A stretch of 45,856 nucleotides of DNA, taken from the NCBI RefSeq assembly GCF_018785315.1, contig NZ_WQPN01000071.1, positions 1 through 45,856 of the forward strand, written 5' to 3'. The translations under genes were made by a program, and so were the position numbers. The notes beneath the pieces were generated by a model. It ran no database searches and was not told the DNA's origin. It worked only from the letters and a program-made list of their open reading frames with translations. Each line of letters starts with the position of its first letter. Positions within the stretch are counted from its first letter, which is position 1. This document shows, piece after piece, positions 1 to 8,494 of this stretch. The DNA is from Clostridium sp. MCC353 (lineage in GTDB: Bacteria; Bacillota; Clostridia; Lachnospirales; Lachnospiraceae).

Positions 1-205
1 ATTTTCATCAAGAGGATTTTCATCAAGAGGATTTTCATCAAGAGGATTTTCATCAAGAGGATTTTCATCAAGAGGATTTTACATCAAGGGTGAAGGCATT
101 TTCGAAAATGCCTTCACCCTTGATGTAAAATCCTCTTGATGTAAAACCCTCTTGATGAAAATCCTCTTGATGAAAATCCCCTGATGTAAAATCCCTTGAT
201 GTTAA
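1..205. repeat. Palindrome of 15-bp tandem repeats, cut by the window edge
   Basis: The unit ATTTTCATCAAGAGG is repeated five times from base 1. A variant (ATTTTACATCAAGGG) follows, then a hairpin centre at about 103/104 (GGCATTTTCGAAAATGCC). Beyond the centre the reverse complement of the unit runs several times, with small variants, to about 205. The whole forms one near-symmetric palindrome whose left end may continue outside the window. It begins four bases beyond the hisF stop codon, so it may end the his transcript on the minus strand, but its length and repeated arms are far more than a terminator needs. Confidence 0.85.
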
Positions 206-208
206 CCC

Positions 209-970
209 CTACATCCTCACCCCAATCCCTCTCCCGCTCAAATACCTTTTAACTTCCATAATCTCCAGCTCTTTATAATGAAACAGCGAAGCCGCCAGCG
301 CCGCGTCCGCCTTTCCCACAGTCAAAGCATCATAAAAATGTTCCATCGTCCCCGCTCCGCCCGAAGCGATTACAGGCACAGAAACCGTATCGGCGATCAG
401 CGCCGTCAGTTCATTGTCATATCCCGCTTTGGTTCCGTCACAGTCCATGCTGGTGAGAAGAATCTCTCCCGCACCCAGACGGTCCGCCTTCCCGGCCCAT
501 TCCACCGCGTCCAGGCCGGTATCGATCCGGCCGCCGTTTTTATACACATTCCATCCAGAGCCGTCTTCCCTCCTTCTGGCATCGATAGCGACAACCACAC
601 ACTGGCTGCCGAACTTCTCCGCCGCCTGGCTGATCAGCTCCGGCGTGTTGATGGCAGATGAATTGATGGATATCTTATCCGCCCCTTCCCTAAGAAGCAT
701 CCTGAAATCCTCCACCGTGCGGATTCCCCCGCCAACGGTAAATGGAATGAACACCTTTTCAGCCACTCTGCGCACCATGTCCACCACAGTTGCCCTCGCA
801 TCCGAAGACGCCGTTATGTCCAGAAAAACCAGCTCATCCGCCCCCGCTTTATCATAAGCGGCTGCAATCTCCACCGGATCCCCGGCATCCCGCAGGTTCA
901 CAAAATTAACGCCCTTTACTACACGGCCGTTATGTACATCCAAACAAGGAATAATTCTTTTTGTAAACAT
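209..970 (-). CDS. hisF: Imidazole glycerol phosphate synthase cyclase subunit HisF
   Basis: HisF is the cyclase half of imidazole glycerol phosphate synthase. It uses ammonia delivered by HisH to turn PRFAR into IGP and AICAR in histidine biosynthesis in the cytosol. The 253-residue length is normal for the family. The (beta/alpha)8 barrel begins with [20 protein letters not shown], placing the catalytic Asp at 11; the second catalytic Asp is at 130 (AIDARR). Phosphate-binding glycine motifs are visible (VGGGIRT near 79-84 and ASGGAGT near 202-208). It lies 71 bp downstream of hisH on the same strand, with a small hairpin between them. hisA and the remaining his genes are not in the window and may lie to the left. 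No anomaly was seen. Confidence 0.97.
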   Translation of the reverse strand: MFTKRIIPCLDVHNGRVVKGVNFVNLRDAGDPVEIAAAYDKAGADELVFLDITASSDARATVVDMVRRVAEKVFIPFTVGGGIRTVEDFRMLLREGADKISINSSAINTPELISQAAEKFGSQCVVVAIDARRREDGSGWNVYKNGGRIDTGLDAVEWAGKADRLGAGEILLTSMDCDGTKAGYDNELTALIADTVSVPVIASGGAGTMEHFYDALTVGKADAALAASLFHYKELEIMEVKRYLSGRGIGVRM

Positions 971-1005
971 ATCAATCCTCCATCCAGAGCTTTTTTTATG
1001 CTGGC

Positions 1006-1040
1006 ACCCGCTGAGAATTTCAGATTCTCACCTGCGTGCT
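1006..1040 (-). other. Intercistronic hairpin between hisH and hisF
   Basis: On the minus strand the spacer folds as GCAC...TGAGAAT-ctga-AATTCTCA...GTGC, ending about 35 bp before the hisF start. There is no U-tract directly after it, so it is more likely an mRNA stability or processing stem than a terminator. Confidence 0.4.
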
Positions 1041-1041
1041 G

Positions 1042-1647
1042 TTATAATTCGATGAAATTCCGTAAAATCTTTAAGCCCACATCACTGCTCTTTTCCGGAT
1101 GGAACTGACAGCCAAACAGACTGCCTGATTCCACAGACGCATGGATATGAGCGCTGTATTCCGCAGAGGCCGCCACAATCCCTTCCTCCTCTGCTTTCAG
1201 ATAATAGGAGTGGACAAAATATACATACGCCCCATTTTCAATTCCCTTATAGAGTTTCGCCCCCTGCCTGATCTCCAGGGAATTCCAGCCCATATGAGGA
1301 ATTTTAAGCCCCGGACAGTCCGGTATTCTCAATATCTCTCCTTTTAACAGCCCCAGGCCTTCCACTCCCGGCGTCTCGTCACTGCGTTCAAACATGAGCT
1401 GAAGCCCCAGGCAGATGCCTAAAAACGGCGTTTGCTTTTCAGCCACCCGGCGGATCACATCCACCAGCCCATACTGATGCAGTTTGCCCATGGCATCCCC
1501 AAACGATCCCACTCCCGGCAGAATCACCTTATCCGCCGCCAGAATGAGTTCCGGATCCCTTGTAATCACCGGCTGCTCCCCTAAAGCGGCCAGCGCCTTC
1601 TCCACACTTCTTAAATTACCTGCGTCATAATCAATAATAGCTATCAT
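1042..1647 (-). CDS. hisH: Imidazole glycerol phosphate synthase glutaminase subunit HisH
   Basis: HisH is the class I glutamine amidotransferase that hydrolyses glutamine and channels ammonia to HisF. The chosen start (ATG at 1647) has a GAGGAG ribosome-binding site and gives the usual N-terminus MIAIIDYDAGNLRSVEKAL; an upstream in-frame start would add 21 unrelated residues. The protein is 201 residues, normal for HisH. The catalytic triad is visible: Cys79 in the nucleophile elbow GICLGLQ, and His183 and Glu185 in FHPEKS. The oxyanion-strand motif PGVGSFGDAM lies at about 44-53. It is followed by hisF on the same strand. A sirtuin-like gene ends 68 bp upstream and may be co-transcribed. 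Confidence 0.96.
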   Translation of the reverse strand: MIAIIDYDAGNLRSVEKALAALGEQPVITRDPELILAADKVILPGVGSFGDAMGKLHQYGLVDVIRRVAEKQTPFLGICLGLQLMFERSDETPGVEGLGLLKGEILRIPDCPGLKIPHMGWNSLEIRQGAKLYKGIENGAYVYFVHSYYLKAEEEGIVAASAEYSAHIHASVESGSLFGCQFHPEKSSDVGLKILRNFIEL

Positions 1648-1715
1648 GCGTTGCTCCTCATCTTCCGGCCTTTTTCTCAACATTTTATCACAGGGTTTTC
1701 CATTGTACAATGAAA

Positions 1716-2306
1716 CTATATCAATTTATCCACAAATTCTACGGAATTTTCTGATACCGCTTCCGCCCGGTCCTTTAATTCCACCGTAACCTGGGAGAAT
1801 TTTTCATTGATCCGGTACATATATGATTTTTGGTTAAAAAATGCGGTCTTTTCAAATGGCCACCGCACCACTGTTGGCGTCTGGAAACCAACTCCCAGTT
1901 CCAGAATCAATAACTTTTTATTCAGCGTTCCCGTCAGCCACCTGGTATAAACGGCCCATTGGGGAAGATAACCCTCTTCAATATACTGATCCGCATTTAT
2001 GGTATTTCCAATCAAAGGCGCCCCGCAGTGAGGGCAGATATCGTCCGGTATTTCTCCCGGCTCCCAGATATCCTTTGTGCAGGACTTGGAACACTGTCTC
2101 CAGGTTTCATTGCCGCAGGGAGCCACAATCCTGCTGGGATCAAGGCCGCTTTCATAGATTTCCCCATCCGTTACCGTAGTCACTATAAAATAATCCTTCC
2201 CATTCAAAACCGCCTTCAATTTCTCATAAGAAGCCCCTCTCCATTCCTGGCCGATTCCCACCAGAACCTTTTCACAGTCCCCAAGTCTCTCTATGATTCC
2301 ACTCAT
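1716..2306 (-). CDS. Degenerate sirtuin (Sir2)-like zinc-binding protein
   Basis: This 196-residue protein has the layout of a sirtuin but lacks the catalytic signatures. TTVTD (43-47) sits where sirtuins have TTNID. APCGN (62-66) sits where the catalytic His of a HGS motif would be, so His is replaced by Cys64. QCSKSC (71-76) and CPHCGAPL (91-98) keep four cysteines for a zinc site. LELGVGFQTPTVVRWPFE near the C-terminus matches the sirtuin GTSL(x)VxP strand. The N-terminal GAGIS NAD loop is reduced to VLVGIGQEW (14-22). Deacetylase activity is therefore doubtful; nucleotide binding or a different transfer reaction is possible. It lies just upstream of hisH-hisF and may share their transcript. 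The sirtuin assignment rests on motif order, not on an alignment. Confidence 0.7.
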   Translation of the reverse strand: MSGIIERLGDCEKVLVGIGQEWRGASYEKLKAVLNGKDYFIVTTVTDGEIYESGLDPSRIVAPCGNETWRQCSKSCTKDIWEPGEIPDDICPHCGAPLIGNTINADQYIEEGYLPQWAVYTRWLTGTLNKKLLILELGVGFQTPTVVRWPFEKTAFFNQKSYMYRINEKFSQVTVELKDRAEAVSENSVEFVDKLI

Positions 2307-2340
2307 CCGCTATACTCCTCTTATCCTCTCCCGGAATTCA

Positions 2341-2420
2341 TTTAAAAGCAACAGTTCAGACGGCTAATCTTCTTGACCGGAATAACAGGTCAAGAATCCG
2401 TCTGAATTGTTACGTTTAAA
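2341..2420. repeat. REP-like palindrome, TTCAGACGG family (copy 1)
   Basis: The outer stem is AACAGTTCAGACGG (2350-2363) against CCGTCTGAATTGTTA (2398-2412), with flanking TTTAAA on both sides. An inner stem TTCTTGACC / GGTCAAGAA closes a short loop. The same outer and inner stems recur at 43100-43173, and the outer word recurs near 3425, 9378 and 9484. It overlaps the acetamidase stop codon and may serve as its terminator on the minus strand. Confidence 0.75.
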
Positions 2421-3303
2421 ATAATCCCGGTAAAATTGTTTTTGGCATGCAAAAGCAGGCTGTCCGCTCCGGGTCCACCACCTGGCAGATCTGCACGTCT
2501 CCGGCTGCGCTCATAAGCATTCCGGCTTTATTGTAATCCAGGCGCAGTTTTTTCTGAATGATCTCGTGCATATCCGCAACCGACCGTTTTACCGCATCTT
2601 CCAGGTTCTCTGCCGATGCAATGGTATAAATAGCGTGTTCATTTTCAAGGGCCGGATTATGAAGGGTTTTCCCCTTTATCACATCAAGTTTCACAGTTAC
2701 TGAAGCAGAAATTTCCACACCCGAAACCATAATTTCCCCGTCCCCCATACAGGCATGGACATCTCCCAGGGCGAACAGCGCACCTTTTTGGAAAACAGGC
2801 AGATACAAAACAGAGCCCTCTCCGATTCTGGTGTTGTCCATATTTCCGCCATGGGAACCAGGCGTTCCGCAGGGTATTTTTTCTCCGGCCGGAGCCACTC
2901 CGATCACCCCGATCATGGGCTTTTGGGGAAGCTTGATGTCCTCGCTGAACTCCACATATCCGTCCCTCACCGGCATACGGCATACCTCCGGATACGGCAC
3001 ACTTCCTCCAAGCACGCCCTCCCCCGGAAGAGCCGCCATAATTCCCAGTTCACCGGTCTCGATCTTTTGGATTTCCACTTTTAAAATGTCTCCCGGTTCC
3101 GCGCCTTCCACAAAAACAGGCCCGGTGGCCGGATTGATCCTGTCCCAATCCAAAGCCCCGATCTGAGCCCCTTCCTCCGTCATCTGTCCGCCAAAACAGT
3201 CCACAGTTTCAAATATTACCGTCTCCCCAGCTTCCACAGCCGCCGCAGGCCTTTCTTCCTTATCCATAAAATAAATATAATTTCCAGATATGATTCTGCT
3301 CAT
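2416..3303 (-). CDS. Acetamidase/formamidase family amidohydrolase
   Basis: The protein belongs to the FmdA/AmdA family, which hydrolyses small amides (formamide, acetamide) to ammonia and the acid in the cytosol. The start at 3303 is chosen because GGAGG lies 6 bp upstream; the longer frame would add 20 residues with no ribosome-binding site. The 295-residue length fits the short bacterial branch. Diagnostic stretches include NPATGPVFVEGAEPGDILKV (about 54-73), CGTPGSHGGNMDN (about 142-154), LYLPVFQKGALFALGDVHA (about 164-182) and MGDGE, the metal- and substrate-binding core of this family. The true substrate cannot be read from the sequence. It is followed on the same strand by a palindromic repeat and the sirtuin-like gene, so it is probably its own transcript. 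Confidence 0.9.
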   Translation of the reverse strand: MSRIISGNYIYFMDKEERPAAAVEAGETVIFETVDCFGGQMTEEGAQIGALDWDRINPATGPVFVEGAEPGDILKVEIQKIETGELGIMAALPGEGVLGGSVPYPEVCRMPVRDGYVEFSEDIKLPQKPMIGVIGVAPAGEKIPCGTPGSHGGNMDNTRIGEGSVLYLPVFQKGALFALGDVHACMGDGEIMVSGVEISASVTVKLDVIKGKTLHNPALENEHAIYTIASAENLEDAVKRSVADMHEIIQKKLRLDYNKAGMLMSAAGDVQICQVVDPERTACFCMPKTILPGLF

Positions 3304-3472
3304 AGGACCTCCATTTTCAGACCATTGTTTAAGATTTATGATATAATTAACTATACCAAACAATGGGGATTTTTCAACCCTAAAACAAATCCGGCTTTCC
3401 TACGGTGTGTTTGAAAACGTAACACTTCAGACGGATCGTGCAGGAAAACCGAAATACAAGGAGAATTTCATC

Positions 3473-4414
3473 ATGATAATCAGCGCAAGCCGCCGTACCG
3501 ACATCCCCGCCTGCCACAGCGAATGGTTTTTTAACCGTTTGAGAGAAGGTTTTGTCCTGGTACGCAACCCCATGAATTTTCATCAGGTCAGCCGGATTCC
3601 TCTCACTCCCGACCTTGTGGACGGCATCGTTTTCTGGAGCAAAAACCCCGCTCCTATGATTCCGCACCTGAATCTGCTCAAGGACTATGCCTATTACTTC
3701 CAGTTTACGCTGACCCCTTACGGCCAGGAAATCGAAAAAAACCTTCCTTCCAAAACAGAAGTTCTGCTTCCTGTTTTTCAGAAGCTTTCCGATTCCATCG
3801 GCCCCGGACGGGTGATCTGGCGGTATGATCCTATCCTTATAAATGATACCTGGACGGCAGAACGCCATATTGACCAATTCGGGCGGATGGCCCATCAGTT
3901 AAACAGCTATACCGGCCAGGTTGTGATCAGTTTCATCGACTTATACCAAAACACAAAACGCCACAGCCATGAATTATCCCTTCAGCCCATGACAGAACAT
4001 GATATGAAATCCATCGCAAAGGCATTTTCAGAAATTGCGGCAGAATACCGCCTCACGGTCACCACCTGCTCCGAAACCATAGACTTGGATGAATTCGGAA
4101 TCCGGCACGGAAGCTGCATCGATAAAACCCTTTTGGAGCGGATTTCCGGCTGCAGCCTCAGCCCTGGAAAAGACAAAAACCAGCGTTCCCAGTGCGGCTG
4201 CGCCTCCAGCATCGACATCGGCACTTATAACGCCTGCTCCAACGGATGCAGCTATTGCTATGCGAATTACAGCCCCTCCCTGTTGGAACGGAACAAAAAC
4301 GGATATGACTCCCAGTCCCCCCTCCTGTGCAGCGCCCTGACCGAATCCGATACCATAAAAATAAGGCAGGTATCATCGGTTAAGGATAACCAGATAAAAC
4401 TGCCCTTTTTATAA
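3473..4414 (+). CDS. DUF1848 family protein with C-terminal radical-SAM-type cysteine motif
   Basis: This is a conserved family of unknown function. The start at 3473 (MIISASRRTDIPACHSEWFF) follows AAGGAG; the longer frame adds 22 residues read through repeat DNA. The N-terminal two thirds contain the family signatures SRRTDIPA, GFVLVRNP and GIVFWSKNP (about residues 5-65). Near the C-terminus Cys255, Cys259 and Cys262 form C-x3-C-x2-C (CSNGCSYCYANY), the spacing of a radical SAM [4Fe-4S] site, with further cysteines just upstream (CGCASS). In most radical SAM enzymes this motif is N-terminal, so its position here is odd. Family membership is from recall; the cluster is inferred from cysteine spacing. 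It stands alone, convergent with fucO. Confidence 0.82.
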   Translation: MIISASRRTDIPACHSEWFFNRLREGFVLVRNPMNFHQVSRIPLTPDLVDGIVFWSKNPAPMIPHLNLLKDYAYYFQFTLTPYGQEIEKNLPSKTEVLLPVFQKLSDSIGPGRVIWRYDPILINDTWTAERHIDQFGRMAHQLNSYTGQVVISFIDLYQNTKRHSHELSLQPMTEHDMKSIAKAFSEIAAEYRLTVTTCSETIDLDEFGIRHGSCIDKTLLERISGCSLSPGKDKNQRSQCGCASSIDIGTYNACSNGCSYCYANYSPSLLERNKNGYDSQSPLLCSALTESDTIKIRQVSSVKDNQIKLPFL

Positions 4415-4424
4415 AAATAGAACA

Positions 4425-4486
4425 GAGGACGTGAAGAGGCCGGGAGACTGCGGCTGCTGCCGCCGTCTCCCGGCCTTCAAGTCCTC
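4425..4486. terminator. Long GC-rich hairpin between convergent genes
   Basis: A near-perfect stem runs from GAGGAC (4425) to GTCCTC (4486), with a GGCCGGGAGAC / GTCTCCCGGCC middle section. It lies between the plus-strand DUF1848 gene and the minus-strand fucO gene and probably terminates both, although neither side has a strong T-run. Confidence 0.6.
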
Positions 4487-4534
4487 ATTCCCGGGCCGTC
4501 TCTCCTGTCAACGTTCTCCGCCCGGAAACAGATC

Positions 4535-5683
4535 TTACATCAAAGATTTGTAAAGAGCAATAATATCCTCTAACCCTGCATCCTTAGGATTTCCCGGTGC
4601 GCAGGCGTCAGCAACTGCCGATTCAGCCAGGAACTGGATATCCTCCTCTTTGGCGATTGCCTTTAAATCAGCCGGAATTCCAACATCCTGGGAAAGCTTC
4701 TTCACCGCTTCAACGGCTGCTTTTCTGTATTCTTCCTGGGACATATCATCCACGCCTTCTACGCCCATAGCTTTTGCAATGTATTTGTATTTATCCCCGG
4801 TAGCTTCCGCATTGTATTCCATAATCGTTGGAAGCAGGATTGCATTTGCAACGCCATGAGGGGTATCGTAAACTGCGCCCAACGCATGAGCCATGGAGTG
4901 AACGATTCCAAGTCCGCAGTTAGAGAATCCCATACCGGTTAAATACTGTCCGAGAGCCATATCTTCGCGGCCTTCCGGCGTATTATTAACTGCCCCTCTT
5001 AAAGAACGGGCGATCACTTCAATGGCTTTCAGGTTGAACATGTCCGTCATTTCCCATGCGCCTTTGGTCGTGTAGCCTTCAATCGCATGTGTCAGAGCGT
5101 CCATACCGGTTGACGCGGTCAGGCCCTTTGGCATGGAAGACATCATATCCGGGTCAACGATGGCAACTACAGGGATATCGTGTGTATCAACACATACGAA
5201 TTTACGTTTCTTCTCCACATCTGTGATCACGTAGTTGATGGTAACTTCTGCTGCCGTACCGGCGGTTGTCGGAACCGCGATGGTGGGAACACATGGATTC
5301 TTGGTAGGAGCCACGCCCTCTAAGCTTCTCACATCTTCAAATTCCGGGTTTGTGATGATGATGCCGATTGCTTTTGCAGTATCCATGGAAGATCCGCCGC
5401 CGATGGCGATGATATAATCCGCGCCTGACGCTTTGAATGCAGCCACGCCTGACTGTACGTTCTCAATTGTAGGATTTGGCTTAATGTTGGAGTAGATTTC
5501 ATATTCATATCCGGCTTTGTCCAAAACTTCCGTTACTTTAGAAGTTACATTGAACTTAACCAGATCCGGGTCAGAACATACAAATGCTTTTTTAAATCCT
5601 CTTCTTGCAACTTCCCCTGCGATCTCCTGAATCGCTCCGGCGCCATGATAAGATGTTTCGTTTAACACAATTCTGTTAGCCAT
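4535..5683 (-). CDS. fucO: Lactaldehyde reductase (iron-containing alcohol dehydrogenase, FucO-type)
   Basis: This is a group III Fe-dependent alcohol dehydrogenase that reduces lactaldehyde to 1,2-propanediol with NADH, a step in fucose and rhamnose fermentation. The 382-residue length equals E. coli FucO, and long stretches match as I recall that protein, including MANRIVLNET, IAIGGGSSMDTAKAIG (93-108), AAEVTINYVITD and KFVCVDTHDIP. The iron ligands are at the expected places: Asp195 and His199 (MDALTHAIEGY), His262 and His276 (HSMAHALGAVYDTPHG). A glycol dehydrogenase role (1,2- or 1,3-propanediol) is the main alternative. No fucose or rhamnose genes are adjacent. A doubled operator-like repeat lies upstream at 5767-5816, and a TetR gene is the next gene upstream. 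Confidence 0.92.
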   Translation of the reverse strand: MANRIVLNETSYHGAGAIQEIAGEVARRGFKKAFVCSDPDLVKFNVTSKVTEVLDKAGYEYEIYSNIKPNPTIENVQSGVAAFKASGADYIIAIGGGSSMDTAKAIGIIITNPEFEDVRSLEGVAPTKNPCVPTIAVPTTAGTAAEVTINYVITDVEKKRKFVCVDTHDIPVVAIVDPDMMSSMPKGLTASTGMDALTHAIEGYTTKGAWEMTDMFNLKAIEVIARSLRGAVNNTPEGREDMALGQYLTGMGFSNCGLGIVHSMAHALGAVYDTPHGVANAILLPTIMEYNAEATGDKYKYIAKAMGVEGVDDMSQEEYRKAAVEAVKKLSQDVGIPADLKAIAKEEDIQFLAESAVADACAPGNPKDAGLEDIIALYKSLM

Positions 5684-5766
5684 GATTTCACTTCTCCTTT
5701 TTATGTAATTAAATACTCACTTTTTGTTCTGTTATTATTTTAACAACAGTGCATAAAAAAAGAAAG

Positions 5767-5816
5767 TGACATTTAGACGAATTTGTCAAATATGTTACAA
5801 ATCCATCCAAATGTCA
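5767..5816 (-). promoter_or_regulatory. Two inverted copies of a TetR-type operator upstream of fucO
   Basis: Copy 1 is at 5767-5788 on the plus strand and copy 2 at 5793-5816 on the minus strand. They agree on TGACATTTRGAYGRATTTGT and face each other. Each copy is itself a partial dyad (TGACA...TGTCA). A TTGACA hexamer pointing toward fucO is embedded at 5784-5789. The TetR-family gene upstream is the obvious candidate ligand. Binding is inferred. Confidence 0.6.
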
Positions 5817-5927
5817 CAATGTATACACTAAAAAATCACGAACAATTCTCTGCCGGACGCCCAGCCTGCCCGGTAATCGCCTCTCCCCACCGTCTCTTCT
5901 CCGGGCCAATGCTTCTATGCCTGGAGA

Positions 5928-6500
5928 TTAAGACAGCAGTTTTAAATCATTGAGAACCTGCCCCAGCTTTGGCGGCACCGCATCCACCAATGCCTTTGAC
6001 ATCTCTTCCGGCGTCTTTTTCATGCCTCCCAGCACCCATTTTACAGTCATGTAGACCGAACCCCGGCAGTACATTTCCAGCAGAAACTGTAATTCTTCAC
6101 TCAATGGCTGATTGGTCTTCCGGCTGATCAGATCCGTATAAAACTGTAAAATCAGTTCAAAATCATGTTCCTTCAGCGAATTATAATCATCGGAACGGAA
6201 TGCGCCTGTAAAAAAGACCTTTTCATTGAGGATGAATTCGAATTTCTGGGTCAGGCTCTCCCCTATGGTCTTTTCCACGCCGATCTGCTCAAATGACTCC
6301 AGCACCAGTTTATCAAAATACCAGTTGATCAGGTCATATTTGTCCTTAAAATTCCGGTAAAATGTCTGACGGGTCATCTCGCAGCCGTCCACAATATTCT
6401 TGACCGTAATCTTGTCCACCGGTATGGTTTTCATACATTCTTTCATGGAGTCAGCCAGACGGTATTTGGTCCGGTCTGCCTTCTTTAATGGTTCAAGCAT
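5928..6500 (-). CDS. TetR/AcrR family transcriptional regulator (DhaS-like)
   Basis: A 190-residue regulator. The N-terminal helix-turn-helix covers about residues 10-60, with the TetR signature ITVKNIVDGCEMTRQTFYRN followed by FKDKYDLINWYF. The C-terminal ligand domain resembles the group that includes DhaS, the dihydroxyacetone kinase activator. That resemblance is a recollection of the fold type (short protein, FKDKYDLI followed by a long amphipathic helix), not an alignment. It lies between fbp and fucO on the same strand. The doubled palindrome between it and fucO is its likely operator, so control of fucO is the best guess. The start follows GGGAGAAATTT. Confidence 0.85.
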   Translation of the reverse strand: MLEPLKKADRTKYRLADSMKECMKTIPVDKITVKNIVDGCEMTRQTFYRNFKDKYDLINWYFDKLVLESFEQIGVEKTIGESLTQKFEFILNEKVFFTGAFRSDDYNSLKEHDFELILQFYTDLISRKTNQPLSEELQFLLEMYCRGSVYMTVKWVLGGMKKTPEEMSKALVDAVPPKLGQVLNDLKLLS

Positions 6501-6532
6501 AAATTTCTCCCATATCTCTGTTATACAGCTTT

Positions 6533-8494
6533 CTATTTCGTTCTGAATCTTTCCACAATCCGGCCTGAATAATAGGCGTCCAGCAAAAGTTCCAAATCCT
6601 TAATCTTCTCTTTCAGCTCTTTCCCCACATCCGTGTCCCCCACCAGCTTTCTGGCCGATACCCGTTTGATGATAATGCTCTCCGACCGGATGTCGCTTTC
6701 CTTTTCAATGGCCGCCTCCGTGGATTCAAATGGTTCATGGGCCGCCAAAATCAGACCATAGGAATTGTAGATCAGCGTGTATCCCGCAATGCCGGTTTCC
6801 TTCTGGTATGCCTTGGAAAAGCCGCCGTCAATGACTAATACTTTTCCGCCGCATTTGACCGGGTTTTCGCCGTCTTTCATCTTCACCGGCACATGGCCGT
6901 TTATGATGTGGCTGCCTTCTGTGGGAAGGCCGAATTCCTCTAAAATATGATCGGCCACCGCTTCATTTTCCAACAGGGAATAATACGGGTTCTTCCGTTC
7001 CCTGTGGGTTTCCTTGTCAGCCAGAAAATACCGTTCAAAGGTTGCCATCTTGTGCTTGCCAAACAGAGGGGAATTCTCATGGAGCCAGATGTACCACATC
7101 AGATCCTTGCCCCGCTCCCTCTCCGTCTTGTCTTTGGAAACAAACCCTTTCCTCACATAGTTGTCCAAAGCCTCATAAAGCGCCCTTCCCTTGTAAGTCT
7201 TACCGAATAGTTCCACTTCTTTAAAGCTGCCGTCTTCATTGAGGGGAATGCACCCGTGATACAGCAGGTTTCCGTTGTATACTTTATAAAGACTGCCTTT
7301 TGCCAGCAGAAAACGCATGTGCTGCTGAAGCTTTTCGCAGTTGAGAAATGCCCGTTCCAGCCGCTCCATGATCTCCGCTTCCTGTTCTGTAAATGCATAG
7401 GGATCTGCCGGGTCCACCGTGGGGAAGTTGGAATCCAGCATCTCATATTCATTTCCTTCCATACAAATGGTTCCCTTTTCAAAATCAATCAGATGGAGCA
7501 GGTTCCGTTTTTCCAGGTTAAACGACGGATTCTTCCGGCTCTGCTGGCCTTCCGCCTTGAACTGGATCACGGAAATCGCCTTGTGCATCCGGATATCGAT
7601 CTCCAATTCATTGGTATTATAAGTCTTGGCCCCTTTAAGCTGGAAACATTTACACGGATCATCCTTGTAAGTATTGATGGCAAATGTGGCCAGCGGCAGC
7701 AGATTGATCCCGTAACCGTCCTCCAGAATATCCAGATTCCCGTATCTGGCGCAGATGCGGATCACATTGGCGATGCAGCAAATCTGCCCTGCGGCCGCTC
7801 CCATCCACAATACGTCGTGATTTCCCCACTGGATATCCACAGAATGGTGCTCCATCAGCTTGTCCATAATGATATGGGGTCCGGGCCCCCGGTCATAGAT
7901 ATCCCCCACAATATGCAGATGGTCCACAGCCAGCCTCTGGATCAGCTCACACATGGCAATGATACATTCCTCCGCCCGTCCCACCCGGATGATGGTCTTT
8001 ACAATGGCATTATAATAAGATTCTTTATCCGTCACATCCACTTTTTCTGTGATCAGCTCTTCCAAAACATAGGCGAATTCAGGTGGGAGCGCTTTTCTGA
8101 CCTTTGACCTGGTATACTTGCTGGCCGTCCGTTTGCACACTTCGATCAGCCGGTACAGGGTCACCTTATACCAGTCTTCCTTGTTATTCCTGGTCTTTAG
8201 AATCTGTACCATCTTCTCCCTGGGATAATAGATCAGGGTCGCCAACGTCTGCTTGTCCTCATTGCTGAGGGTGTTTCCGAAAATGTCGTTGATCTTTCTG
8301 CGGACCGCTCCGGAACCATTCTTCAGCACGTGGGAAAATGCCTCGTATTCCCCATGAATATCCGTCAAAAAATGCTCCGTCCCTTTGGGAAGGTTCAAAA
8401 TGGCTTCCAGGTTGATCACCTCGGTGGACGCAGAGGCTATGGTCGGGTATAGCTCAGCCAGGCGTTCCAGATATCTTTGTTCTAAAATACTCAT
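6533..8494 (-). CDS. fbp: Fructose-1,6-bisphosphatase, class III
   Basis: This enzyme hydrolyses fructose-1,6-bisphosphate to fructose-6-phosphate in gluconeogenesis. It is the Firmicutes-type enzyme with a calcineurin-like metallophosphatase core. The chosen start at 8494 gives MSILEQRYLERL and has GGGAGG 6 bp upstream; the longer frame adds 13 residues. The 653-residue length is usual for class III. Metal-binding motifs are in order: TDIHGEY with Asp45 and His47, GDIYDRGPG at 197-205, and WGNHDVLW at 223-230. NGHVPVK occurs in the C-terminal half. The gene has no operon partner upstream, where a long inverted-repeat element lies about 90 bp away. A TetR gene follows 32 bp downstream. Confidence 0.96.
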   Translation of the reverse strand: MSILEQRYLERLAELYPTIASASTEVINLEAILNLPKGTEHFLTDIHGEYEAFSHVLKNGSGAVRRKINDIFGNTLSNEDKQTLATLIYYPREKMVQILKTRNNKEDWYKVTLYRLIEVCKRTASKYTRSKVRKALPPEFAYVLEELITEKVDVTDKESYYNAIVKTIIRVGRAEECIIAMCELIQRLAVDHLHIVGDIYDRGPGPHIIMDKLMEHHSVDIQWGNHDVLWMGAAAGQICCIANVIRICARYGNLDILEDGYGINLLPLATFAINTYKDDPCKCFQLKGAKTYNTNELEIDIRMHKAISVIQFKAEGQQSRKNPSFNLEKRNLLHLIDFEKGTICMEGNEYEMLDSNFPTVDPADPYAFTEQEAEIMERLERAFLNCEKLQQHMRFLLAKGSLYKVYNGNLLYHGCIPLNEDGSFKEVELFGKTYKGRALYEALDNYVRKGFVSKDKTERERGKDLMWYIWLHENSPLFGKHKMATFERYFLADKETHRERKNPYYSLLENEAVADHILEEFGLPTEGSHIINGHVPVKMKDGENPVKCGGKVLVIDGGFSKAYQKETGIAGYTLIYNSYGLILAAHEPFESTEAAIEKESDIRSESIIIKRVSARKLVGDTDVGKELKEKIKDLELLLDAYYSGRIVERFRTK

